64,000 bases of DNA from Paraspadella gotoi (taxonomy: Eukaryota; Chaetognatha), in NCBI GenBank assembly GCA_051294375.1, contig CM119266.1, positions 12,499,705 through 12,563,704 on the forward strand, read 5' to 3'. Numbering within the stretch: the first letter of the stretch is position 1; every line of letters starts with the position of its first letter. The translations under genes and the position numbers were made by a program. Positions 55,632 through 64,000 of the stretch are shown here, one piece after another. The notes beneath the pieces are model-generated. The model worked only from the letters and a program-made list of their open reading frames with translations, did not search any database and was not told where the DNA came from.

Positions 55632-56726
55632 GACGACGACGACGACAAGAACGGAACGCATCGATTATAGTTTATACGCGAAACAATAAAACTTGATAGA
55701 CGCTACTCATTGACTAGATAATGGCATCAACAACGACAACGTGCGACCAAGGAGAACGACGATTCTTCATCAGATGCGGGGTGTGGTGTTAATGCGCTGT
55801 TCTCTCTTCTCTCTCCTCTCTGCTTCTCTCTCTCTCATCCATCTCTCTCTTCTCTCTACTCACTCTCTCTCTCCTCTCTCCTCTCTCTCTACTCTTCTCT
55901 CTCTCTGCTCTCGTCTCTCTCGTCTCTCTCTCCCACCTTCCTCTCCTCCCTCACGTTCATTCGATCTCGTTCTCTCTCTCTCTCCTCTCTCTCGTGCTCT
56001 CTCGTCTCTTCATCACTCTCGCTCTCTCTCGCTCTCTCTTCGCGTCTCTCATTGCTCTCTCTCTCCACACTTTGTAAATTTTATTTGCTAATGTTATTTA
56101 CAATTCTTAAAATAATTAGTAACATCATATATATTTATGTACAGCTCATTACCAATTGCATTGTTATCTGATGTGTTAAACCTTTCAAACATTATTGAGC
56201 ATTAATATTCAGCAATATGAAAATTTATTCAATCGTATCATCTCGTCTCTCTTCTCGTCTTCTCTTACTCAGTCGTCTACTCCCTGCTCTCGTCTCCTCT
56301 GTGCCGAATCACTCCTTTCTCTACCCCTCAGTCTCCTCTCTCTCCATCCATCTCGCTCTCTCTCTCTTAATCGCACTCTCTGCTCTCTACTCTTTTCTTC
56401 GGACTCCAATGTTATTTACTCTTTAAGATTCGCCATTTATATTTTTTTTACTTGTATTATAATACAGCAAAACGTGTTTGCCCTTTGTACTATTTTACTT
56501 GAGTGATTCTTTCCAGTTTTTTCAATCTCGCGATTCTTAAGTTTAATAGAACTCGACAACCTTATAACTACAAATCAAGGAGTTGTCGCCAATGACGACT
56601 GCATCGCAAAATCCAGATATTAAAATTCCCTTCTCTCGGTCTGTCAAATTCTCCCTCTCTTCCCCGTTCCCCTCTGCCTCTCGTCGTTCGTGAGCCAGGG
56701 ACCCCCACAACGGCACGAAATCTGAC
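55632..56726. repeat. tandem unit of about 1 kb, left copy (noisier)
   Basis: It aligns to 56735-57640 from the GAC tract through CTCATTGACTAGATAATGGC, the CT-rich block, CACTTTGTAA...TTTGCTAATGTTA and on to CGGCACGAAATCTGAC. It is about 190 bp longer because of many scattered small insertions and longer CT sequence. There is no gap between the copies. Confidence 0.85.
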
Positions 56727-56734
56727 ACAGATTG

Positions 56735-56767
<33 letters not shown>

Positions 56768-56917
56768 AAGAACGGACGACATCGATTACTAGTTTAATCC
56801 GCGAAACAATAAACTTGATGACGCTACTCATTGACTAGATAATGGCATCAACAACGACAACGTCGACCAAGGAGACGACGACGATTCTTCATCAGAATGC
56901 GGTGTGTGTTAATCGCT

Positions 56918-56956
<39 letters not shown>

Positions 56957-57000
56957 TCTCTCTCTTCTCTCTCTCTCTCTCTCTCTCTCCTCTCTCTCTA

Positions 57001-57048
<48 letters not shown>

Positions 57049-57324
57049 CCCTCTCTCTCTCCTCTCTCTCCTCTCTCTCTCTCTCTCTCTTTCTCGCTCT
57101 CTCTCTTCGCTCTCTCTTTCTCTCTCATCTCTCTCTCTCCACTTTGTAATTTTATTTGCTAATGTTATTTACAATTCTTAAATAATTAGTACATCATATA
57201 TAGTACAGCTCATTACCAATTGCATTGTACTGTGTTAAACCTTTCACATTTTGGAGCATAATAATCAAAAAAATTTATTCAAATCTCTCTCCTCTCGGTC
57301 TCTCTCCTCTCTCTCTCTCTCCTC

Positions 57325-57362
<38 letters not shown>

Positions 57363-57640
57363 ACCTCTCTCTCTTTCTTCTTCGGACTCCATGTATTTAC
57401 TCTTTAAGATTCCTTTATATTTTTACGTATTTATAAGCAACGTTTCCATTGTTACTTGAGTTTTCCCTTTTTCTCGATTCCATTAGTCAATATCGACAAC
57501 TTTATCGACAGGGTTGTCGCCATGACGACTGCATCGCAAACCGAATATTAAAATCCCTTCTCTCTCGCTCTCCCTCTTCTTCCCCGTCTCCCTCTCCCTC
57601 TCGCTCGTGAGCAACAGGCCCAAACGGCACGAAATCTGAC
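56735..57640. repeat. tandem unit of about 1 kb, right copy
   Basis: It starts with a pure (GAC)n tract (56736-56768) and contains an ATG frame MASTTTTSTKETTTILHQ that is disrupted in the left copy. CT tracts here are cleaner. I take this to be the better version of one locus. Confidence 0.85.
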
Positions 57641-57720
57641 CCTCTTTTTTTTAAGGGTCCGAATTCTCATTCCCGATTTCCCTCATAAAGTTTGACCCCA
57701 TTTTATTTCATTTTTGGCAG

Positions 57721-57868
57721 AGAAATTCCGGAGAAAAAATGGACGACGAATTTCCAGGCCGTTCTGGAAATGATGAAAAGCGAAAAGACTCGCTCTCTCT
57801 CTGTCGCTTTCTATCACTATGTCCCTCACTTGCACTCTGTCCCTCTCTCTCCCACTCCCTATCGCTAA
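57721..57868 (+). CDS. candidate exon, 48 codons (unassigned)
   Basis: Acceptor TTATTTCATTTTTGGCAG ends at 57720. One base in, the frame reads EIPEKKWTTNFQAVLEMMK, SEKTRSLSVAFYHYVPHL, HSVPLSPTPYR and stops at 57866-57868. A second frame (RNSGEKMDDEFPGRSGND) is also open and longer. The first looks like a helical globular segment with regular codons. No partner exon was found; the next 300 bp are T-rich and run into a gap. Confidence 0.4.
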
Positions 57869-58140
57869 CCCAACAGAACACCCTCTCCTCCCGAACGCCC
57901 GGATCTTAAAGTTCAAAAATGAGGAAAAATTTTTTTTTGAAAAAAAAAGAGAACCTTTCGCAAATTGCCTTCATCATGGAAATACGTGGAACGCAAATGA
58001 AAAAAACGCCTTTTTTTAACCGCAAAATTTATAAAACCCCTTTTTAAAATAAAAAAAAATTTAAACGGATTAAAAAAAAATATTAAAAAAAAATTCAGAA
58101 AAGAAAAAAGCTTTCGTGTGTCGCCGAAGGACGAACCGGA

Positions 58141-58175
<35 letters not shown>

Positions 58176-58583
58176 NNNNNNNNNNNNNNNNNNNNNNNNN
58201 NNNNNNNNNNNNNNNNNNNNNNNNNNNNNNNNNNNNNNNNNNNNNNNNNNNNNNNNNNNNNNNNNNNNNNNNNNNNNNNNNNNNNNNNNNNNNNNNNNNN
58301 NNNNNNNNNNNNNNNNNNNNNNNNNNNNNNNNNNNNNNNNNNNNNNNNNNNNNNNNNNNNNNNNNNNNNNNNTCACCCCCGCCTCCGCTCCCCATTCCCC
58401 ACTCTGCGCCGTTTTCAACTCCCAAACCAAAAATTGATCTCAATCTTTTCTGATGCTCTTCTCCCTCGAAAAACGAGAAAAAGTTCTCCTTCGTCATAAC
58501 GGGCCACGCCCTCTTTACAGCGAAACGGATTTCCAGACGAGGTTTCGCTCGTTTCGCTCGTTTCGCTCCTCAACTTAAGCCAT
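57869..58583. other. A/T homopolymer-rich sequence and gap
   Basis: Poly-A and poly-T runs occupy 57920-58110, a CT tract at 58143 runs into the gap 58176-58372, and a triplicated TTTCGCTCG lies at 58541-58567. No gene supported. Confidence 0.6.
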
Positions 58584-58618
58584 TTGACTCTAATAACGCA
58601 TTTCCTTCAACCCCCCCC

Positions 58619-58855
58619 TCACCTCCTGGATTCATCGCCCGGAAAATTTTTCGTCAAAACTTCCAGCGACGATTCAATGCGACCGACTTTATTTGATAAC
58701 GCCCCCACGATGATCAACGCCGCGACGACCGAGTTGACGTCGACGGCGTCGTCGGCGTCGACGAGAGCGCCACCATCGTGACGTCTTTTTCCGTCAAGAT
58801 ACACGATCAAGTTGTGCAAAAAATGAAACATTTCGTAGAAATGGATTAAATTCAA
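58619..58855. CDS. candidate exon, strand ambiguous (unassigned)
   Basis: Minus strand: HDGGALVDADDAVDVNSVV, AALIIVGALSNKVGRIESS, LEVLTKNFPGDE, reaching an AGGAG/GTGAGG donor near 58625. Plus strand: after a TTCCAG acceptor, SDDSMRPTLFDNAPTMINA, ATTELTSTASSASTRAPPS and a stop at 58781. Both have regular codons because the two readings are complementary in register. The minus reading is the more globular; the plus reading matches the style of the gene at 59173. Confidence 0.35.
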
Positions 58856-59172
58856 CCATATATTTTTATTACTTTCTTATTTCCTCCATATTTTCTCTCT
58901 CTCTCTCTNNNNNNNNNNNNNNNNNNNNNNNNNNNNNNNNNNNNNNNNNNNNNNNNNNNNNNNNNNNNNNNNNNNNNNNNNNNNNNNNNNNNNNNNNNNN
59001 NNNNNNNNNNNNNNNNNNNNNNNNNNNNNNNNNNNNNNNNNNNNNNNNNNNNNNNNNNNNNNNNNNNNNNNNNNNNNNNNNNNNNNNNNNNNNNNNNNNN
59101 NNNNNNNNNNNNNNNNNNNNNNNNNNNNNNNNNNNNNNNNNNNNNNNNNNNNNNNNNNNNNNNNNNCACAGA

Positions 59173-59720
59173 ATGACGCCGAGGATGACAGGCCGTCGCC
59201 GAGTGGTGGCGCCGCCTAGAACTACGCTTCTAAACAAGAGCAGACCAGCGACTCTAAGCGTCAAAAGATGGCGCCCGCGCTCGCTAATTCCGGCGCCATT
59301 TTTTCCCTTCTCTCTCGCTCTATCTTTGTTGCTCATTCTTCCTTCCGGCGCAGACAAAGAACACCCCAGCGCCGCCACGTTGCCATCCTCAACGAAAGAG
59401 GGCGTGGCTCCGGGGTCGTTGACGGGTCCGAAACTCGGAACGGAAGTGGGCGTGACGCCGCGGACTAAAGAGGGCGTGGAGGAGAGGTCAGGAAAGTCGA
59501 ATACGACCTCGAGTCCAAAACCGGAAACGGAAGGGTCGATGACACCCAAGGTGGACCAAATGACGTCATCTTTGGACGCGGTGACGTCACGAGTGACATC
59601 ATTGAGCAAAGAATCGAAGAAAATTAAAGACGAAGAAGGAAACAATTGGATTCGTCATAATCGTCGTCGTCATCGACGTCGGCGGCGACACAAAACAAAA
59701 GGTCATCGAAAATTAGACGA

Positions 59721-59780
<60 letters not shown>

Positions 59781-60017
59781 TGAGAACGACGCGATGAATA
59801 ATCCAAAATCCAAACCCTCCAACGACGGGAGAAGTCAAATGGCCATCCGGCGCGCCCCACCTGGCTCGCCGACCGCTCGAAACGGCCCCTTCGTCGCCCG
59901 TCGGGGGTCGGCTCTCTCTTCTCGCGGGGGGCGGCGCCATCGAAATGAACGGGGTCGCGGAAGGCGGCGTCACCGGAAGCGGAACCGAGACGCCGAAAAT
60001 GGATCGCGGAACAGCAG
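59173..60017 (+). CDS. low-complexity multi-exon protein, exon 1 (unassigned)
   Basis: The frame opens seven bases after a gap, so the true start may lie upstream; an internal ATG follows at residue 5. Residues 1-38 are basic; 39-57 (LIPAPFFPFSLALSLLLIL) form a hydrophobic signal or anchor segment; 61-150 are Ser/Thr/Glu/Lys-rich with a possible coiled coil near VDQMTSSLDAVTSRV; 161-180 are Arg/His-rich; 182-203 are mostly Asp, encoded by a GAC tract; 211-281 are Arg/Gly/Ser-rich. The donor AGCAG/GTGAAC (GT at 60018) leaves two bases, in phase with 60884. From about 59830 another frame (GGGAIEMNGVAEGGVTGSG) also looks coding, so an indel near the Asp tract is possible. An internal CAG at 59353 could act as an acceptor, removing the hydrophobic segment. 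Confidence 0.5.
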
Positions 60018-60803
60018 GTGAACGAAAGGAAGGAAATAGTAAGAAAAAGGAGGAAAGGAAAGGAAAGAACGAATGGGGATTGAATGAAAGAATAAAAGAA
60101 AAGGAAAAGGAAAAGAACGAAGCCGAGGAGCTTAAACTAATGAAATAATTAATTATTTNNNNNNNNNNNNNNNNNNNNNNNNNNNNNNNNNNNNNNNNNN
60201 NNNNNNNNNNNNNNNNNNNNNNNNNNNNNNNNNNNNNNNNNNNNNNNNNNNNNNNNNNNNNNNNNNNNNNNNNNNNNNNNNNNNNNNNNNNNNNNNNNNN
60301 NNNNNNNNNNNNNNNNNNNNNNNNNNNNNNNNNNNNNNNNNNNNNNNNNNNNNNNNNNNNNNNNNNNNNNNNNNNNNNNNNNNNNNNNNNNNNNNNNNNN
60401 NNNNNNNNNNNNNNNNNNNNNNNNNNNNGGTAATTCTCTTTTCAGTTTTTTCTTCCGTTCCTTATTTCTTGAATTCCATTGCTCACTTGTTTCTGTTTAG
60501 TCTTTGTCTCTCCGTCATAATCTGTTTCGTCCTGCATAGACAACCCCCCCTTTCAGCTGCCAAAACGAATACGAATGCAACAAACAATTTGATTTAGATT
60601 TTATTACTGCACTTTTTCCCAACCCACAACCCTGAGACAACGAAGATGAAAATTGTCCTTAAGGTCGTCACTTTGTCTCAATTTTTTTATCTGCAAGAAG
60701 ATAAATTAATTAATGAATAAATAATTAATTAATTCTATCATTCGAGTTTCGTTCTCGGCGCCGGAAGTCGACATTTTCGGCTGACAAATTCGTCCTTCGG
60801 TTC

Positions 60804-60805
<2 letters not shown>

Positions 60806-60857
<52 letters not shown>
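60806..60857. repeat. (CT)n microsatellite upstream of an acceptor
   Basis: A pure tract ending 26 bp before the AG of the exon at 60884; in the transcript it would extend the polypyrimidine tract. Confidence 0.96.
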
Positions 60858-60860
<3 letters not shown>

Positions 60861-60883
60861 CAAGTTTGTATTTTCACCCACAG

Positions 60884-61039
60884 TGTCATCGACGCAACGG
60901 TCCCCACGCCAACGTCAGAGGTCACTGAAATGGCGTCTTCTCCATTGCCAGCGTCATCTCTCGTACCGGCGTCGTTCGAAACGACGGCGCCGAGTGACGC
61001 AGCGGATTTTCCGGAGGGTGGCGCCGTCGTCCAACCGAG
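60884..61039 (+). CDS. low-complexity multi-exon protein, exon 2
   Basis: Acceptor TTGTATTTTCACCCACAG ends at 60883 and the donor is CCGAG/GTAAGG (GT at 61040). The 156 bp give one base, 51 codons and two bases: VIDATVPTPTSEVTEMASS, PLPASSLVPASFETTAPS, DAADFPEGGAVVQP. Rich in Ser, Thr, Pro and Ala, as in mucin-like or disordered linkers. Phases agree with both neighbours: two bases left by exon 1, and one base needed from exon 3. Confidence 0.5.
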
Positions 61040-61348
61040 GTAAGGGCTAGAGACGGCGAGGGCGTTTGCGTTGGCGCCAGCGAAGGTTTCGCATCGAATG
61101 ACGTCACGTGCGAATGCGAATTGGAACAACAACAACAACAACAACGATTTACCAAAGAAATGGAATCTCAAATCAAAATATAATTGTATCAATACCAGAG
61201 AAAAAAGAAAATAGCTTTAAAAAATGAGCTTGCGAATTTTTAATGATAATCGAAATTTAATCCTTCATTTTTTTTATTCTTCCTCCTCCTCCTCCTCTTC
61301 CTCCTCCTCCTCCTATTTGTCTTTCCTCTTCTCTGTCAAACGGAAAAG

Positions 61349-61938
61349 AAAAAATATCGGAACAAAAGACGATGACACGACCGCCATAACCGACAACGCC
61401 GGGAGCGCCGGCGGGAGCGCCGCCGCCAGAGCCACCAGCGCCGTCAACGCCGCCGCCGGAAATGCCACGGGAAGCGAGGCGCGAGGAGCCGAAGGGAAAG
61501 GGAGCGGAACAGCGACGGCTTCCCAGGCCTGGAGGACGGTTCCGGCGCCGGCTGAGACGACTCGGTGGGACGCCGCCTCAATTTCACCGCGTGAAACTTC
61601 ACGGACGCCAGTGACGACGACGACGACGACGACGACGACAACGACGACGGGTACTCTGTCCGGGACACGCTCTTCTTCTTTTTCTGCTCCGACTGTCGAG
61701 GATAATGACTGGCACCTCTCCGCGGATGTTCCTGCGGGGGAGCCCCGCTCCCCGCCGGGGGAGACGCCGCAGCGGCCGCGTCGGCAGCGGCGGCGGCGAC
61801 GCAGCCATCGACGTCGACATCGTCGTCAGAAGCGCGGGCGCCGACCGACGCCGCGTTTTCCCCGCAACACGACGCCGTTTGAGAGAGAGCGGCACTGGAT
61901 CCCGGCGCCCTGCGAGTATTTCCAGACGCACAACTGCC
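61349..61938 (+). CDS. low-complexity multi-exon protein, exon 3 (cut by gap)
   Basis: The first AG after a long TCC/CTT pyrimidine tract (61278-61335) is at 61347-61348. The exon completes the codon from exon 2 and reads KNIGTKDDDTTAITDNAGS, an Ala/Gly/Thr-rich part, WRTVPAPAETTRWDAASI, a run of 12 Thr from an ACG tract (61618-61650), SAPTVEDNDWHLSADV, an Arg/His-rich part and finally FERERHWIPAPCEYFQ, THNC at the gap. From about 61745 a different frame (DAAAASAAAAATQPSTS) also looks coding, so a G-run error near 61730-61760 is possible. Confidence 0.45.
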
Positions 61939-62205
61939 NNNNNNNNNNNNNNNNNNNNNNNNNNNNNNNNNNNNNNNNNNNNNNNNNNNNNNNNNNNNNN
62001 NNNNNNNNNNNNNNNNNNNNNNNNNNNNNNNNNNNNNNNNNNNNNNNNNNNNNNNNNNNNNNNNNNNNNNNNNNNNNNNNNNNNNNNNNNNNNNNNNNNN
62101 NNNNNNNNNNNNNNNNNNNNNNNNNNNNNNNNNNNNNNNNNNNNNNNNNNNNNNNNNNNNNNNNNNNNNNNNNNNNNNNNNNNNNNNNNNNNNNNNNNNN
62201 NNNNN

Positions 62206-63030
62206 AAGGAAAGGCTTCGCTCGAATTCCCTCCCATTTTCTCTTCTCACAATAGTTTCGAGGGGGAAAATCCAACTCTCTTTCAAACCCTAGTCTTTCTT
62301 ATGTCCATCCCTTTTTCCTTGGTCTCATTTTGAACTCTTACCCTAACCTTTCCTCCATCCATACTCCCAAATGTTCACTCAATATCCCCTTCCTCTCAGA
62401 AACGTAACGCTCTCAAGTACATAACTCAATACAATCCTATTCTTTATCTTTCCTTAACCTTCTTCCCGATTATCCCCTTAATATCGCTCATCCCATTATC
62501 TAACTCCCCCNNNNNNNNNNNNNNNNNNNNNNNNNNNNNNNNNNNNNNNNNNNNNNNNNNNNNNNNNNNNNNNNNNNNNNNNNNNNNNNNNNNNNNNNNN
62601 NNNNNNNNNNNNNNNNNNNNNNNNNNNNNNNNNNNNNNNNNNNNNNNNNNNNNNNNNNNNNNNNNNNNNNNNNNNNNNNNNNNNNNNNNNNNNNNNNNNN
62701 NNNNNNNNNNNNNNNNNNGGGGGAATTTCAGTGATGAGCTCCGCCGACGGTGATTTTTTCCGGGCGGCGCTGGGGTTAGAATGACGAAGGAGCGCCGGAG
62801 TGACATAAACCCCGAAGTTGGATCGAACCTGCTTTTGTGATTGATTGTGAAAATTCGGGATTAAATCTCGGCGGAGGTGACGAGCGACGAAAACGACGAC
62901 GAAAAACTGGGAAAAATAAGACGACGAATGACGACACGAAGAAAAAGATTCTGATTGTGAATAAATAATTTAAAATGCAATTTAGAAAAATATAATCAAG
63001 AAAAATGCAGAACATTGCTGTTTAATATCT
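62206..63030. other. pyrimidine-rich sequence and gap, no supported gene
   Basis: 62206-62510 is C/T-rich with no splice-supported frame. After the gap 62511-62718, a GC-rich patch (62720-62800) fades into AT-rich DNA. Confidence 0.5.
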
Positions 63031-63033
63031 ACA

Positions 63034-63243
63034 TTGTCAACAAAATACGAAAACGACGACCATGACGACAATAAGGACAACAACGACAACGACAACGACA
63101 ACCAATCTCCGAGAATTGTTTGGATTTCGTCATTGGAATCTCCAAGGAAGGAAATAAAAGGCTCCGAAGAAAAAGGGAGGATTTTCTCCGACGACGAAGA
63201 CGAATTAGAATTTTCGAAAGAATCGCGCACAAACAAAACGTAA
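63034..63243. CDS. candidate exon, strand ambiguous (unassigned)
   Basis: Plus: an Asn/Asp-rich start from a GAC/AAC repeat, then SPRIVWISSLESPRKEIK, GSEEKGRIFSDDEDELEF, SKESRTNKT and a TAA at 63241-63243. Minus: NDYVLFVRDSFENSNSSS, SSEKILPFSSEPFISFLG, DSNDEIQTILGDW. Both avoid stops and have regular codons; I see no decisive splice site. The plus reading resembles an acidic, Lys-rich C-terminus. Confidence 0.3.
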
Positions 63244-63603
63244 TCATTTCCAAACAACGCGATCGAAAGGGGTAAAACCCCCAACCCTCTCTCCCCTCCA
63301 TCCTCTTCCATGCCCCTGTTCCAACCCTATTCTCTGTTTGGGCCCCGTCGTTTCTGGATTTAGGGCCGAAGCACTCAAGATTTCGGCGCGAAATCCAGCT
63401 CGATTTCCTCGAGTCGACTTACTTTTCTTAAATTCCCGTCTTGGTATTTAGCGACTTACTTTTTCCTAACTTACTTTTGCGGAGAAGTTTCTTCGAGGTC
63501 GACATTTATCGTCTTTGCGGATTTTTTTTTTTCTTTTTCGTTTGGCTGAAAATAAGCTTTAAATGTTAAATTCCGAAAGAGGAACATTAAAAATGGTTTC
63601 AAC

Positions 63604-63636
<33 letters not shown>

Positions 63637-64000
63637 CTCTGCGATCAACATGCGCTGACAACTCTCTTTTTCTTGTTCTCACTAAAGCGAGAACGACATT
63701 AGAAAATAGACAAATCGTGGGAGAAATAACAAAAAAAANNNNNNNNNNNNNNNNNNNNNNNNNTTCTCTGCTTCGGGGGGAGGTAGGGGGTTTTTCTTGG
63801 GCGGGGGCGTCTCTTGGAGAGGCAGGGGAGCCTTCTGCTGACCGCATGCTTTCTTTTCTCTCCTTTTTCGACTCTGTTGATTATATTCTTCTTCTTCTGG
63901 TTTAGTTTTTTTTTTTCCTTTGACTGGGCCGACTCATGACCTTCCTCCAATTTTTCGGTTTGAGGAGAGTGAATTGCCGCTTCAGAGCAGAAAGAGAGAA
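63244..64000. other. mixed sequence at window end, no supported gene
   Basis: A CT tract lies at 63605-63633 and a 25-N gap at 63739-63763, followed by G-rich DNA. The frames here are short or cross the gap. Confidence 0.5.

Noticed and set aside
60860-61192. A 110-codon minus-strand frame with a signal-like Leu run
   Set aside because: It lies opposite the better supported exon at 60884-61039; the Leu run comes from a (CAA)n repeat. Kept only as an alternative in the findings.

Overview
ORGANISM AND GENERAL CHARACTER. This looks like a nuclear contig from an invertebrate animal, possibly an arthropod, but the species cannot be named from sequence alone. The reasons are: a degenerate animal-type LINE reverse transcriptase in two pieces (about 16.8-20.8 kb); GT/AG intron signals with short introns; no bacterial operon, no ribosome-binding sites and no dense coding; abundant CpG in GC-rich patches set in AT-rich DNA; and extreme microsatellite content. 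Long (CT)n/(GA)n tracts occur about every 2-3 kb and (GAC/GTC)n tracts are also frequent. The draft contains 26 N gaps (about 5.2 kb), many abutting CT/GA tracts. Most long open frames are products of microsatellites or gaps (Leu-Ser, Glu-Arg, Asp or Val runs) and are not genes.

LAYOUT. 0-1.8 kb: a candidate minus-strand exon (1008-1069) whose acceptor lies against a GA/CT tract. 1.78-10.45 kb: the same 4.3-kb unit twice, separated by a 25-N gap; the copies differ mainly by single-base indels, so this is probably two unmerged overlapping contig ends. The unit holds candidate exons (8381-8479, 8573-8723, 8805-8900) and a minus-strand frame (7762-8196). 10.45-15 kb: AT-rich DNA with a 30-bp inverted repeat, then a GC-rich island with candidate exons and two short frames beginning ATGGCG (14613, 14830). 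16.2-20.8 kb: a mobile-element nest, with a CR1/L2-like LINE broken by a 1.9-kb terminal-inverted-repeat element. 21-33 kb: mostly repeats and gaps, with a candidate first exon at 30425.

33.9-38.8 kb: a gene-like interval with several plus-strand exons bounded by good splice signals, including an ATG exon (35260), a CpG-rich ATG exon (36241), a 33-bp microexon (37563-37595) and a phase-compatible exon (38602-38767). 39-55 kb: microsatellites, gaps and a few weak frames (41.4, 49.2, 51.6 kb). 55.6-57.6 kb: a second noisy tandem duplication. 57.7 kb: a candidate exon. 59.2-61.9 kb: the best gene model here, three plus-strand exons whose phases agree, encoding a low-complexity protein with a hydrophobic N-terminal segment, Ser/Thr-rich, basic and Asp-run regions; it runs into a gap. 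62-64 kb: ambiguous frames and gaps.

CONFIDENCE. No protein could be assigned to a named family except the LINE reverse transcriptase. All exon calls rest on splice signals, open frame and codon pattern read by eye; RNA evidence or homology is lacking. Because single-base indels are demonstrably common in parts of this assembly, frame-based calls are provisional. No tRNA, rRNA, snRNA or CRISPR array was found, and nothing here convincingly shows a new multi-gene system.
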